Shown here: positions 9,158 to 17,680 of the stretch, in pieces
How the letters are laid out: every line of letters starts with the position of its first letter
Numbering within the stretch: the stretch's first letter is position 1
Source of the DNA: Massilia psychrophila
GTDB lineage: Bacteria > Pseudomonadota > Gammaproteobacteria > Burkholderiales > Burkholderiaceae_D
Length of the DNA: 64,000 nucleotides
Assembly (NCBI RefSeq): GCF_002760665.1
Contig: NZ_PDOB01000009.1
Span: 1-64,000, forward strand
Reading direction: 5' to 3'
Translations under genes and position numbers: made by a program
Notes under the pieces: generated by a model
The model's input: the letters and a program-made list of their open reading frames with translations, nothing else
Database searches by the model: none
What the model was told of the DNA's origin: nothing

Positions 9158-10105
9158 ATGGAACAACTTCTCACACCGCTGATCGCGCAGCGCGCCGATC
9201 CCCATATCGTGCGCCACAGCGACGGCCATTACTATTTCACCGCATCGGTACCGCAATATGACCGCATCGAACTGCGCCGCGCCAAGACCATCGCCGGGCT
9301 GGCCGACGCTATGCCGGTGGACGTCTGGCGCAAGCCCGACAGCGGCCCGCACAGCGAACTCGTATGGGCGCCAGAACTGCACTTCAACCAGGGCGCCTGG
9401 TACGTCTACTTCGCCGCGGCGCCCAGCCGCGAGATCAAGTTCGAGCTGTTCCAGCACCGCATGTACGCGATCCGCAACACCAGCGCCAATCCGCTCGACG
9501 GCGGGTGGGAGTTCATGGGCCCGGTCGACACCGGCATCGACACCTTCTGCCTCGACGCCACCACCTTCACCCACAAGGGGCAGTTGTACTACCTATGGGC
9601 GCAGAAGGACAAGGCGATCGCCGGCAACTCGAACCTGTACATCGCGCCGATGAAGACGCCGTGGCAGATCGACGGCAAACCGATTATGCTGAGCAAGCCG
9701 GAATTCGACTGGGAGACGCGCGGCTTTTCCGTCAACGAAGGGCCGTCGGTGCTGCAGAGAAACGGCAAGGTGTTCATCAGCTATTCGGCCAGTGCCACCG
9801 ACGAGAACTACGCAATGGGTCTGCTGTGGGCCGACGATGACGCCGACCTGCTCGAGCCGGTGTCGTGGACCAAGCTGGCGCGGCCGGTGCTGCAAACCTG
9901 CTACGAGCACGGCGTCTACGGTCCGGGCCACAACAGCTTCACCCGGGCCGAAGATGGTGATACCGTGTTACTTGTCTACCACGCGCGCACCTATACCGAA
10001 ATCGTCGGCGATCCGCTGTGGAATCCGGACCGCCACATTTTCGTCAAACGTCTGCGCTGGGACGAGCAGGGCATGCCGCTGTTCGGCCGCCCGTCGATCG
10101 ATTGA
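9158..10105 (+). CDS. Cytosolic glycoside hydrolase family 43 (probable alpha-L-arabinofuranosidase)
   Basis: 315 aa without a signal peptide, so it probably acts on imported arabino-oligosaccharides. The five-bladed GH43 propeller is recognisable by RADPHIVRHSDGHYYFTAS near the N-terminus (catalytic base Asp), VWAPELHF, FCLDATTF (pKa-modulating Asp) and FSVNEGPSVL (acid Glu), then YGPGHNSF. It follows the transporter remnant by 15 bp and precedes the epimerase by 14 bp, in one operon with the L-arabinose oxidation genes. Arabinofuranosidase is inferred from this context; family 43 also includes xylosidases. Confidence 0.85.
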   Translation: MEQLLTPLIAQRADPHIVRHSDGHYYFTASVPQYDRIELRRAKTIAGLADAMPVDVWRKPDSGPHSELVWAPELHFNQGAWYVYFAAAPSREIKFELFQHRMYAIRNTSANPLDGGWEFMGPVDTGIDTFCLDATTFTHKGQLYYLWAQKDKAIAGNSNLYIAPMKTPWQIDGKPIMLSKPEFDWETRGFSVNEGPSVLQRNGKVFISYSASATDENYAMGLLWADDDADLLEPVSWTKLARPVLQTCYEHGVYGPGHNSFTRAEDGDTVLLVYHARTYTEIVGDPLWNPDRHIFVKRLRWDEQGMPLFGRPSID

Positions 10106-10119
10106 AGATGGAGGCAAGC

Positions 10120-11172
10120 ATGAACGACAAGGTCGTCAAGTCGCCGTTCGGCCAACTGGCCGACGGCGCCAAGGTCAGCCTGTACACCTTGGTCAATGCC
10201 CACGGCATGGTGGTTAAAATTACCGATTTCGGCGCCATCATTACCGAACTGCACGCACCGGACCGCGCCGGCGTGCTGGCCGACGTGGTGCTCGGCTTCG
10301 ACATGCTGGCGCCTTACGTGGCGCCGAATCCGTACTTCGGCGCCACCATCGGCCGTTACGGCAACCGCATCGCCGACGGCCGCTTCGAGCTCGACGGCGA
10401 AATTTTTCAGTTGGACGTCAACGACGGCGCCAACCACCTGCACGGCGGCTCGCGCGGCTTCCACACCGTCCTGTGGCAGGCGACGCCGGACCAGGAAGGC
10501 CTGACGCTGACCTACCGCAGCGCCGACGGCGAGCAGGGCTACCCGGGCAACCTCGACGTCACGCTGCGCTACGAGCTGACCGACGACAACGAACTGCTGA
10601 TGCGCTGCTCGGCCGTGACGGACCGTGCCACGCCGGTCAACCTGACCCAGCACAGCTATTTCAACCTGGCTGGCGGCGGCGACATTCTCGCCCATGAACT
10701 GACGATCCACGCCGATTCCTTCACGCCGATCGACGCCGCGCTGATCCCGACCGGGGCGCTGGCGCCGGTGGCCGGCACCCCATTCGACTTCCGCTCGCCG
10801 CGCCCGATCGGCGAACGCATCGCCCAGCCGGACAAGCAGCTGCGCCAAGGCGCCGGCTACGATCACAATTTCGTGCTCGACAAGCAGGGCGGGCGCATGA
10901 CGCTGGCCGCGCGGGTGCGCGAGCCGGTGACCGGCCGCATCCTCGAGTTGTACACCGAAGAGCCCGGGCTGCAGTTTTACAGCGGCAATTTCCTCGATGG
11001 CAGCCTGCCCGGCAAGGGGCGCAGTATCGACTATCGCAGCGGCTTCTGCCTGGAGCCGCAGCATTTTCCCGATTCGCCGAACCAGCCTGAGTTTCCAAGT
11101 ACCATACTGCGGCCGGGCGAACGGTACATGACCGAATCGCGTTTCAAGTTTTCAGTGGAGAACCACGCATGA
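10120..11172 (+). CDS. galM: Aldose 1-epimerase (mutarotase)
   Basis: 350 aa; interconverts alpha and beta anomers of aldoses, here probably supplying the anomer used by the sugar dehydrogenase. Family motifs are visible: FGATIGRYGNRIADGRF, NDGANHLHGGSRGFH (catalytic His region), LTQHSYFNLAG, YDHNFVL and GLQFYSGNFLDG. The start at 10120 is chosen because GGAGG at 10110-10114 is correctly spaced; an ATG at 10108 lies on that ribosome binding site. The stop overlaps the start of the lactonase gene (ATGA), which shows translational coupling. Confidence 0.95.
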   Translation: MNDKVVKSPFGQLADGAKVSLYTLVNAHGMVVKITDFGAIITELHAPDRAGVLADVVLGFDMLAPYVAPNPYFGATIGRYGNRIADGRFELDGEIFQLDVNDGANHLHGGSRGFHTVLWQATPDQEGLTLTYRSADGEQGYPGNLDVTLRYELTDDNELLMRCSAVTDRATPVNLTQHSYFNLAGGGDILAHELTIHADSFTPIDAALIPTGALAPVAGTPFDFRSPRPIGERIAQPDKQLRQGAGYDHNFVLDKQGGRMTLAARVREPVTGRILELYTEEPGLQFYSGNFLDGSLPGKGRSIDYRSGFCLEPQHFPDSPNQPEFPSTILRPGERYMTESRFKFSVENHA

Positions 11173-12038
11173 TGCAATTGGTGGTCGATGGCGAGAACGA
11201 ACTGGGCGAATGCGTCCTTTGGTGCGAACGTACCGGCCGCTTGCTGTGGACCGACATTCCGGCGGCGACGCTGTGGGCGCACACGCCGGCCACCGGCGAC
11301 ACGCGCAGCTGGGCGATGCCGCAAAAGCTCGCCTCGTTCGCATTCACCGGAGACGACGACCGCCTGCTGCTGGGCCTGGCGAGCGGCCTGGCGTTTTTCA
11401 CCTTTTCCGGCGCTGCAGTCACGCATATCTGCGACGTCGGGCCGGACTTGGCGGCCACCCGCATCAACGACGGCCGCTGCGACCGCCAGGGCCGTTTCGT
11501 GTTCGGCATGTTTAACCAGAAGCACAGCCCACGCGAGGCGATCGGCAGCTTTTATCGGCTCAATTGCGACCTGTCGCTCGAGCGTCTGCCACTCGGGCCG
11601 GTGGCGATTGCCAACAGCATCTGCTTCAGCCCGGACGGCGCCATCATGTACTACTGCGACTCGCTCACCAAGGTGATCCGCTGCTGCGATTATGGCGACC
11701 AGGTGGGCGAGTCGCGCGTGTTCGCCGACCTGACCGGCGAGACGGGCGAGCCGGATGGCTCGACCATCGATGCCGAGGGCTACCTGTGGAACGCGCGCTG
11801 GGGCGCCGGCCGCTTGGTTCGCTACGCACCGGATGGATCGGTCGAGCGGGTGCTGATGCTCGACGCGCCGCAGCCGACCTGCGTCGCCTTTGGCGGTCCG
11901 TTGCTCGACAAGGTGTATGCGACCAGCGCGCGCCAGTGGCTGTCCGACGCCGAAGTAGCGGCAGCGCCAAAGTCCGGTGGCGTCTTTACGCTCGCCACCG
12001 ATGTCATTGGCCTGCCCGAGCAACGCTTCCTGGGCTAA
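11169..12038 (+). CDS. SMP-30/gluconolactonase-family sugar lactonase (probable L-arabinolactonase)
   Basis: 289 aa, six-bladed SMP-30 propeller. ELGECVLWCERTGRLLWTDI holds the metal-binding Glu; RINDGRCDRQGRFVFG, IANSICFSPDGAIMYYCDS and DGSTIDAEGYLWNARWG hold the Asn and Asp ligands and catalytic residues. It would hydrolyse L-arabino-1,4-lactone to L-arabinonate, step two of the oxidative pathway, in the cytoplasm. The substrate is inferred from the dehydrogenase and arabinonate dehydratase in the same cluster. It overlaps the epimerase gene by four bases. No lesion was seen. Confidence 0.88.
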   Translation: MMQLVVDGENELGECVLWCERTGRLLWTDIPAATLWAHTPATGDTRSWAMPQKLASFAFTGDDDRLLLGLASGLAFFTFSGAAVTHICDVGPDLAATRINDGRCDRQGRFVFGMFNQKHSPREAIGSFYRLNCDLSLERLPLGPVAIANSICFSPDGAIMYYCDSLTKVIRCCDYGDQVGESRVFADLTGETGEPDGSTIDAEGYLWNARWGAGRLVRYAPDGSVERVLMLDAPQPTCVAFGGPLLDKVYATSARQWLSDAEVAAAPKSGGVFTLATDVIGLPEQRFLG

Positions 12039-12050
12039 GTCCGTGCTCCT

Positions 12051-12069
12051 GATAACGATTTCGATATCG
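12051..12069. promoter_or_regulatory. Candidate operator upstream of the dehydratase gene
   Basis: GATAACGATTTCGATATCG lies about 110 bp before the dehydratase start. Its last 12 bases in common, GATTTCGATATC, occur in inverse orientation at 22132-22149 before the LysR gene (16 of 18 bases shared overall) and, with one mismatch, at 17609-17620 before the GH51 gene. The recurrence at three promoters of one island suggests a shared regulator site. Confidence 0.55.
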
Positions 12070-12179
12070 ATATCGCGAAAAAATTGATTGGAAAGATATT
12101 CCCCCAGCTTTTAGTATGACTTATCGCTGGCCTGGGCCACCAATAAGTCCCCGGCGCCAAGAAAATTCTGGAGGAATGG

Positions 12180-13931
12180 ATGTCTGAGATCAAAAAAACG
12201 AAGCTGCGTTTGGCCGAATGGTTCGGCTCGCAAGACAAGAACGGTTTCATGTACCGCAGTTGGATGAAAAACCAGGGCATTCCCGATCATGAGTTCCAAG
12301 GCAAGCCGATCATCGGCATCTGCAACACCTGGTCTGAACTGACTCCTTGCAACGCCCACTTCCGCAAACTGGCCGAACACGTCAAGCGCGGCATCTTCGA
12401 AGCCGGCGGCTTCCCGGTCGAGTTCCCGGTATTTTCCAACGGCGAATCGAACCTGCGCCCGACCGCCATGCTCACGCGTAACCTGGCCAGCATGGACGTC
12501 GAAGAATCGATCCGCGGCAACCCGATGGACGCCGTCGTGCTGCTGGTCGGCTGCGACAAGACCACCCCGGCGCTGCTGATGGGCGCGGCCAGCGTCGACC
12601 TGCCGACCATCGTCGTCAGCGGCGGCCCGATGCTCAACGGTAAGTTGAACGGCAAGAACATCGGCTCCGGCACTGCCGTCTGGCAGCTGCATGAACAGAT
12701 GAAGGGCGGCCAGATCAGCATGCACGATTTCCTCTCGGCCGAAGCGGGCCATTCGCGCTCGGCCGGCACCTGCAACACGATGGGCACGGCGTCGACCATG
12801 GCCTGCATTGCCGAGGCGCTCGGCACCTCGCTGCCGCACAACGCCGCTATTCCCGCGGTCGACGCGCGCCGCTATGTGCTGGCCCACATGTCGGGCATCC
12901 GCATCGTCGAGATGGTGCACGAAGACCTGCGTCTGTCGAAAATCCTGACCCGTGAAAATTTCGAGAATGCGATCCGGGTGAATGCGGCGATCGGCGGCTC
13001 GACCAACGCGGTGATCCACCTGAAGGCCATCGCCGGCCGCATCGGCGTGCCGCTGGAGCTGGAAGACTGGACCCGCATCGGCCGCGGCACTCCGACCATC
13101 GTCGACCTGCTGCCGTCGGGCCGCTACCTGATGGAAGAGTTCTACTACGCCGGCGGCCTGCCTGGCGCCATCCGCCGCATGGGCGAGGGCGGCCTGCTGC
13201 CGCACAAGGACGCGCTCACCGTCAACGGCAAGACGCTGTGGGAAAACTGCATCGACGCGCCGATCTACGACGACGAGGTGATCCGCAAGCTGGACACGCC
13301 GTTGATCGCGGACGGCGGCATCTGCATCCTGCGCGGTAACCTGGCGCCGCGCGGCGCGGTGCTGAAACCGTCGGCCGCCTCGCCGCACCTGATGAAGCAT
13401 CGCGGCCGTGCCGTCGTGTTCGAGGACTTCGCCCACTACAAGGAGCGCATCCTCGATCCCGACCTCGACGTCGACGCCAACTCGATCCTGCTGATGAAGA
13501 ACTGTGGCCCGAAAGGCTACCCCGGCATGGCCGAAGTAGGCAACATGGGCCTGCCGCCAAAGCTGCTGGCGCAGGGCGTGACCGACATGGTGCGCATCTC
13601 GGACGCGCGCATGAGCGGCACCGCCTACGGCACCGTGGTGCTGCACGTGGCGCCGGAAGCGATGGCGGGCGGGCCGCTCGGCATCGTGCGCGACGGCGAC
13701 TACATCGAGCTCGATTGCCACGCCGGCAGTCTTCACCTGGACATCGGCGACGCCGAGATGACGGAGCGGCTGGCGCTGCGCGCCAAATTGCAGGAAGCGG
13801 CAAAAGGCGCCGGCATGAAAGGCGGCTATCAGGCTTTATATATCGATCACGTGCTGCAGGCCGACGAAGGCTGCGACTTCGACTTCCTGGTCGGCTGCCG
13901 CGGATCGGCCGTGCCGAAGCATTCACACTAA
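12180..13931 (+). CDS. L-arabinonate dehydratase (IlvD/Edd family)
   Basis: 583 aa, the usual length of this subgroup. It removes water from L-arabinonate to give 2-keto-3-deoxy-L-arabinonate. Iron-sulfur and active-site motifs are complete: GICNTWSELTPCNAHFRKLA, LLVGCDKTTPALLMGAAS, AGTCNTMGTASTMACIAEAL and KNCGPKGYPGMAE. A good ribosome binding site (GGAGG at 12171-12175) precedes ATG 12180. It starts a new transcription unit after a 141-bp gap holding the candidate operator. The IlvD/Edd family also includes xylonate and gluconate dehydratases; length and the neighbouring AraD1 and semialdehyde dehydrogenase genes favour the arabinonate enzyme. Confidence 0.92.
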   Translation: MSEIKKTKLRLAEWFGSQDKNGFMYRSWMKNQGIPDHEFQGKPIIGICNTWSELTPCNAHFRKLAEHVKRGIFEAGGFPVEFPVFSNGESNLRPTAMLTRNLASMDVEESIRGNPMDAVVLLVGCDKTTPALLMGAASVDLPTIVVSGGPMLNGKLNGKNIGSGTAVWQLHEQMKGGQISMHDFLSAEAGHSRSAGTCNTMGTASTMACIAEALGTSLPHNAAIPAVDARRYVLAHMSGIRIVEMVHEDLRLSKILTRENFENAIRVNAAIGGSTNAVIHLKAIAGRIGVPLELEDWTRIGRGTPTIVDLLPSGRYLMEEFYYAGGLPGAIRRMGEGGLLPHKDALTVNGKTLWENCIDAPIYDDEVIRKLDTPLIADGGICILRGNLAPRGAVLKPSAASPHLMKHRGRAVVFEDFAHYKERILDPDLDVDANSILLMKNCGPKGYPGMAEVGNMGLPPKLLAQGVTDMVRISDARMSGTAYGTVVLHVAPEAMAGGPLGIVRDGDYIELDCHAGSLHLDIGDAEMTERLALRAKLQEAAKGAGMKGGYQALYIDHVLQADEGCDFDFLVGCRGSAVPKHSH

Positions 13932-13951
13932 TTAGAATATCTGGAGACCCC

Positions 13952-14952
13952 ATGCTGCTTGTACAATTTCTGAACGCCGCCGGCCAGCGCCGCGTCGGCA
14001 TCCTGCAACACGATACCATCCGCGAAATCGACGGCGTCGAATCGACCCTGGCGCTGGCTCAGGCGGCGATCGCCGCGCAAACCGGGCTTGAGCAACTGGC
14101 CGCCTCCAAATCCGGCGCGCAGACCCACGCGTACGCCGACGTCGTCGCCGGTGGCCGCCTTCTGGCGCCGCTCGACCATCCGGACCCGGCGCACTGCTAC
14201 GTCACCGGCACCGGCCTGACCCACCTCGGCAGCGCCGACACGCGCGATTCGATGCACAAGAAGTTGTACCAGCAGGACGGCGGCGAGATGGACGCGCTGT
14301 CGGACAGCATGAAGATGTTCCGCATGGGCGTCGAAGGCGGCAGGCCGGCGGCGGCTTTGGTGTCGCGCCGGAATGGTTCTACAAGGGCGACGGCTCGATC
14401 GTGCGCGCCAGCGGCCAGCCGCTCGAGATGCCCGAGTTTTCGCTCGACGGCGGCGAAGAGCCGGAGATCGCCGGCCTGTACGTGATCGGCGCCGATGGCC
14501 AGCCTTACCGGGTCGGTTACGCGATCGGCAACGAGTTTTCCGACCACGTCACCGAGCGCCAGAACTACCTCTACCTTGCGCACTCGAAGCTGCGCGCCTG
14601 CAGCTTCGGCCCCGCGCTGCTGGTCGGCGAACTGCCGGCGCACGTGCAGGGCCATTCGCGCGTGGTCGGCACCGATGGCAAGGTGCGCTGGGAAAAGGCC
14701 TTCGTCAGCGGCGAGCAGAACATGTCGCACACGATCGAGAACCTCGAGCACCACCACTTCAAGTACGCGCTTTTCAAGCGCCCTGGCGACGTCCACGTGC
14801 ACTTCTTCGGCACCGCCACGCTCAGCTTCGCCGACGGCATCTTGGTGCAGCCGGGCGAGACGTTCGAGATCGAAGCGGACGCCTTCGGACCGCCGCTGCG
14901 CAACCGGCTGGCGATTGTCGAATCCACGAGTGCGAAAGTGAAGACCTTATGA
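13952..14952 (+). pseudogene. araD1: AraD1-type FAH-family protein (2-keto-3-deoxy-L-arabinonate dehydratase), frameshifted
   Basis: Two frames together make one FAH-family protein of about 333 aa. Frame one runs from MLLVQFLNAAGQRRVGILQH to [10 protein letters not shown]; frame two continues [20 protein letters not shown] to the stop at 14952. The change of frame falls at about 14345-14362, in a run of gcggcgg repeats, and one missing base restores a continuous protein. The intact enzyme would convert 2-keto-3-deoxy-L-arabinonate to 2-oxoglutarate semialdehyde. Both halves are well conserved and the next gene starts on its stop codon (ATGA), so this is either a very recent mutation or a sequencing error in a GC repeat. 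Confidence 0.82.
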
Positions 14953-16520
14953 ACATTACCGGTAAAGCCCTGATCGGCGGCGTCAGCGAGCGCGGCAACG
15001 GCGCCAACTTCAAGGCCGTCGACCCGGCCCTGCGCGCACCACTCGAGCCGGCCTTTTACATGGTCGATGCAGCCCAGATCGACCGCGCCTGCAACCTCGC
15101 ACGCGACGCCTTCGACGCTTTTCGCAACACCAGCGACGAGCAGCGCGCCACCTTCCTCGACACCGTCGCCGACCAGGTGATCGCCATCGGCGACGAATTG
15201 ATCGTGCGGGCGATGGCCGAATCCGGCCTGCCGCGCGCGCGGCTCGAGGGCGAACGTGGCCGCACGGTCGGCCAGCTGCGCCTGTTCGCCGCCTTGCTGC
15301 GCGAAGGCTCGTGGCGCGACGTGCGCATCGACAGCGCGCTGCCGGAGCGGGTGCCGCCGCGGCCTGACATGCGGTTGCGCCTGATCGGCGTCGGCCCGGT
15401 CGCCGTGTTCGCCGCCAGTAATTTTCCGTTGGCGTTTTCGGTGGCCGGCGGCGACACCGCCTCCGCCTTCGCGGCCGGCTGCCCGGTGGTGCTGAAGGCG
15501 CACTCGGCGCATCCGGGCACCTCCGAACTGGTCGCTCGCGCGGTGGTGAAAGCGGTGGCGCTGTGCCAGCTGCCGGCCGGCGTGTTTGCACTGCTGACCG
15601 GCACCGGCAATGGCATCGGCCAGGCGTTGGTGGCCCATCCGGCGATCCAGGCGGTCGGTTTTACCGGCTCGCGTTCCGGCGGCCAAGCCTTGATGGCGGT
15701 GGCTGCGGCGCGGCCGCAGCCGATTCCCGTGTATGCCGAAATGAGCTCGATCAACCCGGTGTTTTTGCTGCCGGGCGCGCTGGACCGGCGCGCCGAAGAA
15801 ATCGACGCCGGCTTCGCCGCATCGCTGACGATGGGCGTCGGCCAATTCTGCACCAATCCCGGGCTGGTACTGGCGATCGACGGCGAGCAGTTCGACCGCT
15901 TCGCCGCCAGCGCCGCCAGGGCGCTCGACGCCACCGAAGCGGCTACCATGCTGACGGCCGGCATCGCGGCAAGCTACCAGGGCGGTGTGCAGCAGCTCGC
16001 CGCGCACGACGCCGTCATCACGCTGGCGCACACCGCGCACGGCGAAGGCAAGGGCGGCGCCGCGCTGTTCAAGACCAGCGGCGCGGCCTTCCTGGCGCAG
16101 CACGCGCTGCATGGCGAAGTGTTCGGCCCGGCGTCGCTGCTGGTCGCCTGCAAGGACGCCGATGAGGCGCGCCTGGTCGCCGAAAGCCTCGAAGGCCAGC
16201 TGACGGCGACCATCCAGATGGAAGCAGGCGACATGGACGAGGCGCGCAAGCTGCTCACGGTCCTCGAACGCAAGGTCGGGCGCATCCTCGTCAACGGTTT
16301 CCCGACCGGCGTCGAAGTGTCGACCGCGATGGTGCACGGCGGCCCGTTCCCGGCGACCTCGGACGGGCGCAGCACGTCGGTGGGTACGGCGGCGATCAAC
16401 CGCTTCCTGCGCCCGGTGTGCTACCAGAACATGCCGCAGGCGCTGCTGCCCGAGGTGCTGCGCGACCATAATCCTGCCGGCACATGGCGGCGGCGTGACG
16501 GCTCGCTCGGCAAAGCGTAA
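14949..16520 (+). CDS. 2-oxoglutarate semialdehyde dehydrogenase (aldehyde dehydrogenase family, NADP-type)
   Basis: 523 aa. It oxidises 2-oxoglutarate semialdehyde to 2-oxoglutarate, the last step of the pathway. Visible features are the cofactor-binding [20 protein letters not shown] region, [21 protein letters not shown], the catalytic Glu in [17 protein letters not shown] and the catalytic Cys in [12 protein letters not shown]. The start at 14949 overlaps the araD1 stop by four bases, and the frame open further upstream is only antisense-free overlap with araD1. The subgroup matches the FAH-linked semialdehyde dehydrogenases of oxidative pentose pathways. No defects were seen. Confidence 0.92.
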   Translation: MNITGKALIGGVSERGNGANFKAVDPALRAPLEPAFYMVDAAQIDRACNLARDAFDAFRNTSDEQRATFLDTVADQVIAIGDELIVRAMAESGLPRARLEGERGRTVGQLRLFAALLREGSWRDVRIDSALPERVPPRPDMRLRLIGVGPVAVFAASNFPLAFSVAGGDTASAFAAGCPVVLKAHSAHPGTSELVARAVVKAVALCQLPAGVFALLTGTGNGIGQALVAHPAIQAVGFTGSRSGGQALMAVAAARPQPIPVYAEMSSINPVFLLPGALDRRAEEIDAGFAASLTMGVGQFCTNPGLVLAIDGEQFDRFAASAARALDATEAATMLTAGIAASYQGGVQQLAAHDAVITLAHTAHGEGKGGAALFKTSGAAFLAQHALHGEVFGPASLLVACKDADEARLVAESLEGQLTATIQMEAGDMDEARKLLTVLERKVGRILVNGFPTGVEVSTAMVHGGPFPATSDGRSTSVGTAAINRFLRPVCYQNMPQALLPEVLRDHNPAGTWRRRDGSLGKA

Positions 16521-16563
16521 TCATTAGCGCTATCACCACACTACAAGAGCAGACGGAGACAGC

Positions 16564-17331
16564 ATGAAACAGTTGGCCAACTATGGCAGCCTGCGTGGCA
16601 AGCGGGTATTTGTGACCGGCGGCGGCACCGGCATCGGCGAGGCCATCGTGGCCGCCTTTGCCGGGCAGGGCGCCGTCGTCGGGTTCGTCGACATCGCGCG
16701 CGAGGCGAGCGATGTCCTGTGCGCGCGCTTGGCGCAGGCCGGCCTGCCGGCGCCGCAGTTCCGCCACTGCGACATCACCGATATCGCCGCGCTGCAAGCG
16801 ACGATGGCCGAACTGGCCGCCGAGCTGGGCGACTTTGACGTACTGGTCAACAATGCCGCCAACGACCAGCGTCACGACATCGCCGACGTCTCGCTCGACT
16901 ACTGGAACGAGCGCATCGCGGTCAACCAGCGGCCGATGTTCTTCACCTGCCAGGCGGTAGTGGCAGGCATGCGCAAGAAGGGCGGCGGCGCGATCATCAA
17001 CTTCAGTTCGATGTCGTGGCACGTCAAGGGCAGCGGCTACCCGGTGTACGCCACCACCAAGGCAGCGGTGATCGGCCTGACGCGCAGCCTCGCGCGCGAC
17101 CTCGGCAAGGACGGCATCCGCGTCAACACGGTCACGCCTGGCTGGGTGATGACGCAGCGCCAGGTCGAGCTGTGGGTGAACGACGCCGCCAGGGTCGAGA
17201 TCGCCAAGGCGCAGTGCCTGCCAGGCGAACTGATGCCGGACGACATCGCATCGATGGTGCTGTTCCTCGCCGCCGACGACAGTGCGATGTGCACCGGGCA
17301 AGAATTCATCGTCGACGCCGGCTGGGTCTGA
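16564..17331 (+). CDS. SDR-family oxidoreductase (probable L-arabinose 1-dehydrogenase)
   Basis: 255 aa classical short-chain dehydrogenase: TGGGTGIGEAIVAAFAGQGA (cofactor loop), CDITDI, LVNNAANDQRHDIAD, INFSSMSWHVKGSGYPVY with the YATTK catalytic Tyr/Lys, and PGWVMTQRQ after the active site. Classical SDRs use NAD or NADP; which cofactor is not clear here. In this cluster it is the only candidate for the first step, oxidation of L-arabinose (or another pentose or hexose) to the lactone. GGAGA precedes ATG 16564. It is last in the operon and is followed by palindromic repeats that may end transcription. Confidence 0.85.
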   Translation: MKQLANYGSLRGKRVFVTGGGTGIGEAIVAAFAGQGAVVGFVDIAREASDVLCARLAQAGLPAPQFRHCDITDIAALQATMAELAAELGDFDVLVNNAANDQRHDIADVSLDYWNERIAVNQRPMFFTCQAVVAGMRKKGGGAIINFSSMSWHVKGSGYPVYATTKAAVIGLTRSLARDLGKDGIRVNTVTPGWVMTQRQVELWVNDAARVEIAKAQCLPGELMPDDIASMVLFLAADDSAMCTGQEFIVDAGWV

Positions 17332-17335
17332 TCAA

Positions 17336-17441
17336 TTCAAAATGGGGTCAGACCCCATTGAAATTAAATGGGGTCAGACCCCATTGAAATTCGGTCCGGG
17401 CACGATTTCTACCTATTTAAAACGGGTCTGACCCCTTTTTT
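17336..17441. repeat. Three GGGGTCAGACCCC-type palindromes
   Basis: Two direct copies of AATGGGGTCAGACCCCATT, each extended by TTCAA/TTGAA-type flanks (about 17336-17365 and 17366-17391), are followed by an inverted variant, AACGGGTCTGACCCCTTTTTT, at 17421-17441. Each can fold as a near-perfect hairpin; the last, with its T-run, also looks like a terminator for the SDR operon. The same core occurs three times inside surf1 (27175-27301), so it is a dispersed REP-like element in this genome. Confidence 0.85.
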
Positions 17442-17492
17442 ATAAAAGGCAGGTTTGACCTCCGACGCGCCTCTGCAGCGCATGGGATTCGC

Positions 17493-17657
17493 ATGCTCAT
17501 CACGTTCAAACATACCGTCGCGGTGTTGGCCGCGAGCGCCTTTGCGGCGCCCGCGCTGACCAGCCCCGACCATCACATCAAGGTGCGCGTGGCCGTCACG
17601 CCGCAGCAGAGTTCGATATCCGCGCCGCATGGCGGCTTCGTCGCAATATTTAAATAA
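17493..17657 (+). CDS. Short exported ORF or gene remnant
   Basis: 54 codons starting MLITFKHTVAVLAASAFAAP, which has the form of a signal peptide and resembles the leader of the next gene (MHALKHTVLALAFAAAPAFA). After about 22 residues only SPDHHIKVRVAVTPQQSS and a short tail remain. It could be the leftover 5' end of a second exported glycosidase, or spurious. It contains one copy of the island's candidate operator motif (17609-17620). Confidence 0.3.
   Translation: MLITFKHTVAVLAASAFAAPALTSPDHHIKVRVAVTPQQSSISAPHGGFVAIFK
17609..17620. promoter_or_regulatory. Candidate operator half before the GH51 gene
   Basis: GAGTTCGATATC matches the shared core GATTTCGATATC in 11 of 12 bases and lies about 60 bp before the GH51 start codon. 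It is weaker evidence than the other two sites because it sits inside a short possible reading frame. Confidence 0.35.
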
Positions 17658-17680
17658 CTAAAAAACACCAGGAGACAGCA

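Noticed and set aside
17336-17441. CRISPR-like array in the repeated GGGGTCAGACCCC units
   Set aside because: Only three units, irregular spacing, one inverted, no spacers of constant length and no cas genes.
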